This document shows positions 63,343 to 64,000 of a stretch of 64,000 nt of DNA, in pieces. The notes beneath the pieces are model-generated. The model saw only the letters and a program-made list of their open reading frames with translations. It did not search any database and had not been told where the DNA came from. Every line of letters begins with the position of its first letter. Position 1 is the stretch's first letter. Made by a program: the position numbers and the translations under genes. Origin of the DNA: Thioclava pacifica DSM 10166 (GTDB taxonomy: Bacteria; Pseudomonadota; Alphaproteobacteria; Rhodobacterales; Rhodobacteraceae). The DNA is taken from positions 186,001 to 250,000 of the forward strand of contig NZ_AUND01000023.1 in the NCBI RefSeq assembly GCF_000714535.1. Direction: 5' to 3'.

Positions 63343-64000
63343 ATGCATGCACCCACTCCGATAGCCACCGAGCCGATGTCGATCGCCCGTCACCTGCGGG
63401 CGATCCTTTTGCTTGGCCTGCCGCTGATCGGGTCGAACCTCGCGCAAATGCTGCTCAATGTCACCGATACGGTGATGGTGGGGTGGTATGGCGTAGAGGC
63501 GCTGGCGGCGCTGGTGCTGGGCACTTCGTTCTTTTTCTCGATCTTCATGCTCGGGAACGGCATCGCGCTGGCGATGATGGGGAGGGTCTCGGCGTCGCTC
63601 GGCGCGGGGGATGAGCTACAGGCTCGGCGCGATACGCGGATGGGGATGTGGCTCTCAATCCTCTTCGGGCTCGCCATGCTGCCGGTATTCTGGAACTCGG
63701 CCGCGATCCTGCGCGCGCTGGGCCAGCAACCCGCAATCGCGGCGCTGGCGCAGGATTACCTGCGTATCCTGGGGTTCGGACTGGCGCCCGCGCTGGTGAT
63801 GATGGTGATCCGCGCCTATCTCTCGGCGCAGGAGCGCACGGCGGTGTTGCTGTGGATCACGCTTGTCGGTGTGGTGGTGAATGCTGGTCTGAACTGGATC
63901 TTCATCTTCGGCAATTGGGGGGTGCCCGAAATGGGCGTGCGCGGCGCGGCGCTGGCCTCGCTGCTGGTGAACCTGATCAGCCTTCTCGCGCAGGCGATTT
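63343..64000 (+). CDS. MATE-family efflux protein, 5' part (runs off the window)
   Basis: The frame from ATG 63343 is open to the right edge, giving 219 residues. It contains HLRAILLLGLPLIGSNLAQM, NVTDTVMVGWYGVEALAALV and RAYLSAQERTAVLLWITLVG, then NWGVPEMGVRGAALASL, all typical of the first half of MATE/NorM antiporters. The start has only a weak ribosome-binding site, and ATG 63376 is an alternative. Na+- or H+-coupled export of cationic drugs is the usual role. The C-terminal half lies outside. Confidence 0.9.
   Translation, partial: MHAPTPIATEPMSIARHLRAILLLGLPLIGSNLAQMLLNVTDTVMVGWYGVEALAALVLGTSFFFSIFMLGNGIALAMMGRVSASLGAGDELQARRDTRMGMWLSILFGLAMLPVFWNSAAILRALGQQPAIAALAQDYLRILGFGLAPALVMMVIRAYLSAQERTAVLLWITLVGVVVNAGLNWIFIFGNWGVPEMGVRGAALASLLVNLISLLAQAI

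Overview
The window is high-GC, gene-dense chromosomal DNA with no rRNA, tRNA, CRISPR array or insertion sequence that I can see. Gene content points to the Rhodobacterales (Rhodobacter/Paracoccus/Thioclava-like Alphaproteobacteria). The markers are a SecY and zinc-LID Adk of alphaproteobacterial type, a bztABCD glutamate/aspartate transporter, an ATP12 F1-ATPase chaperone, a short LuxR/LuxI pair directly behind rplQ, and two gene-transfer-agent (GTA) head-spike genes of the Rhodobacter capsulatus Rcc01079/Rcc01080 type. Genus cannot be fixed from the sequence alone.

Layout. 1-1847 (minus): an incomplete polytopic membrane protein resembling O-antigen/capsule polymerases, then a GTA spike fibre/base pair. 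2099-7376 (plus): the distal part of the ribosomal operon, rplO-secY-adk-rpsM-rpsK-rpoA-rplQ. 7621-8878: gtaR/gtaI-like quorum-sensing genes. 8957-13099: rarA, then the overlapping chain crcB-rluC-HAD phosphatase-ATP12. 13319-17860: bztABCD. 17983-21225 (minus): stand-alone trpB, then sixA, an Fe-S protein and argB, the last three coupled by 4-base overlaps. 21364-25463: an SDR enzyme (plus) facing a minus-strand plsY/pyr block in which pyrB is followed by a dihydroorotase-like protein lacking metal ligands. 25561-32929: a family-4 type uracil-DNA glycosylase, an RND efflux pair, a secreted DsbD-alpha domain protein and YqgE/AlgH. 33156-40793: oppABCDF and a Tat-exported CpdB-type phosphoesterase. 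40967-45248: acrA/acrB. 45352-48938: a small PLDc_N membrane protein, an FMN glutamate-synthase-like protein and PoxB. 49539-56033: fructosamine kinase, ilvD, a DEXH helicase with PdeM nuclease, and a GGCT-like protein. 56034-56864: a repeat-rich spacer and a nonsense-interrupted HEPN-like gene. 56874-60151 (minus): parE, an SMR/EamA-like protein and a GST. 60292-64000 (plus): ppk2 behind a perfect FNR-type box, a methyltransferase, cytochrome c', cytochrome b561 and a truncated MATE exporter.

The most interesting points are five. (i) GTA spike genes, a possible surface-polysaccharide gene and the quorum-sensing pair lie within 9 kb; in R. capsulatus spikes, capsule receptor and GtaI/R belong to one regulatory story. 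(ii) A dyad overlaps the likely -35 of gtaR, and the predicted transcript would be nearly leaderless. (iii) A HEPN-like gene is cut by one in-frame TAA, next to a cluster of direct and inverted repeats. (iv) A composite extragenic repeat is present twice, 31 kb apart, in opposite orientation. (v) A perfect FNR/FnrL site precedes ppk2. All functional statements rest on motif recognition by eye; no searches were run.
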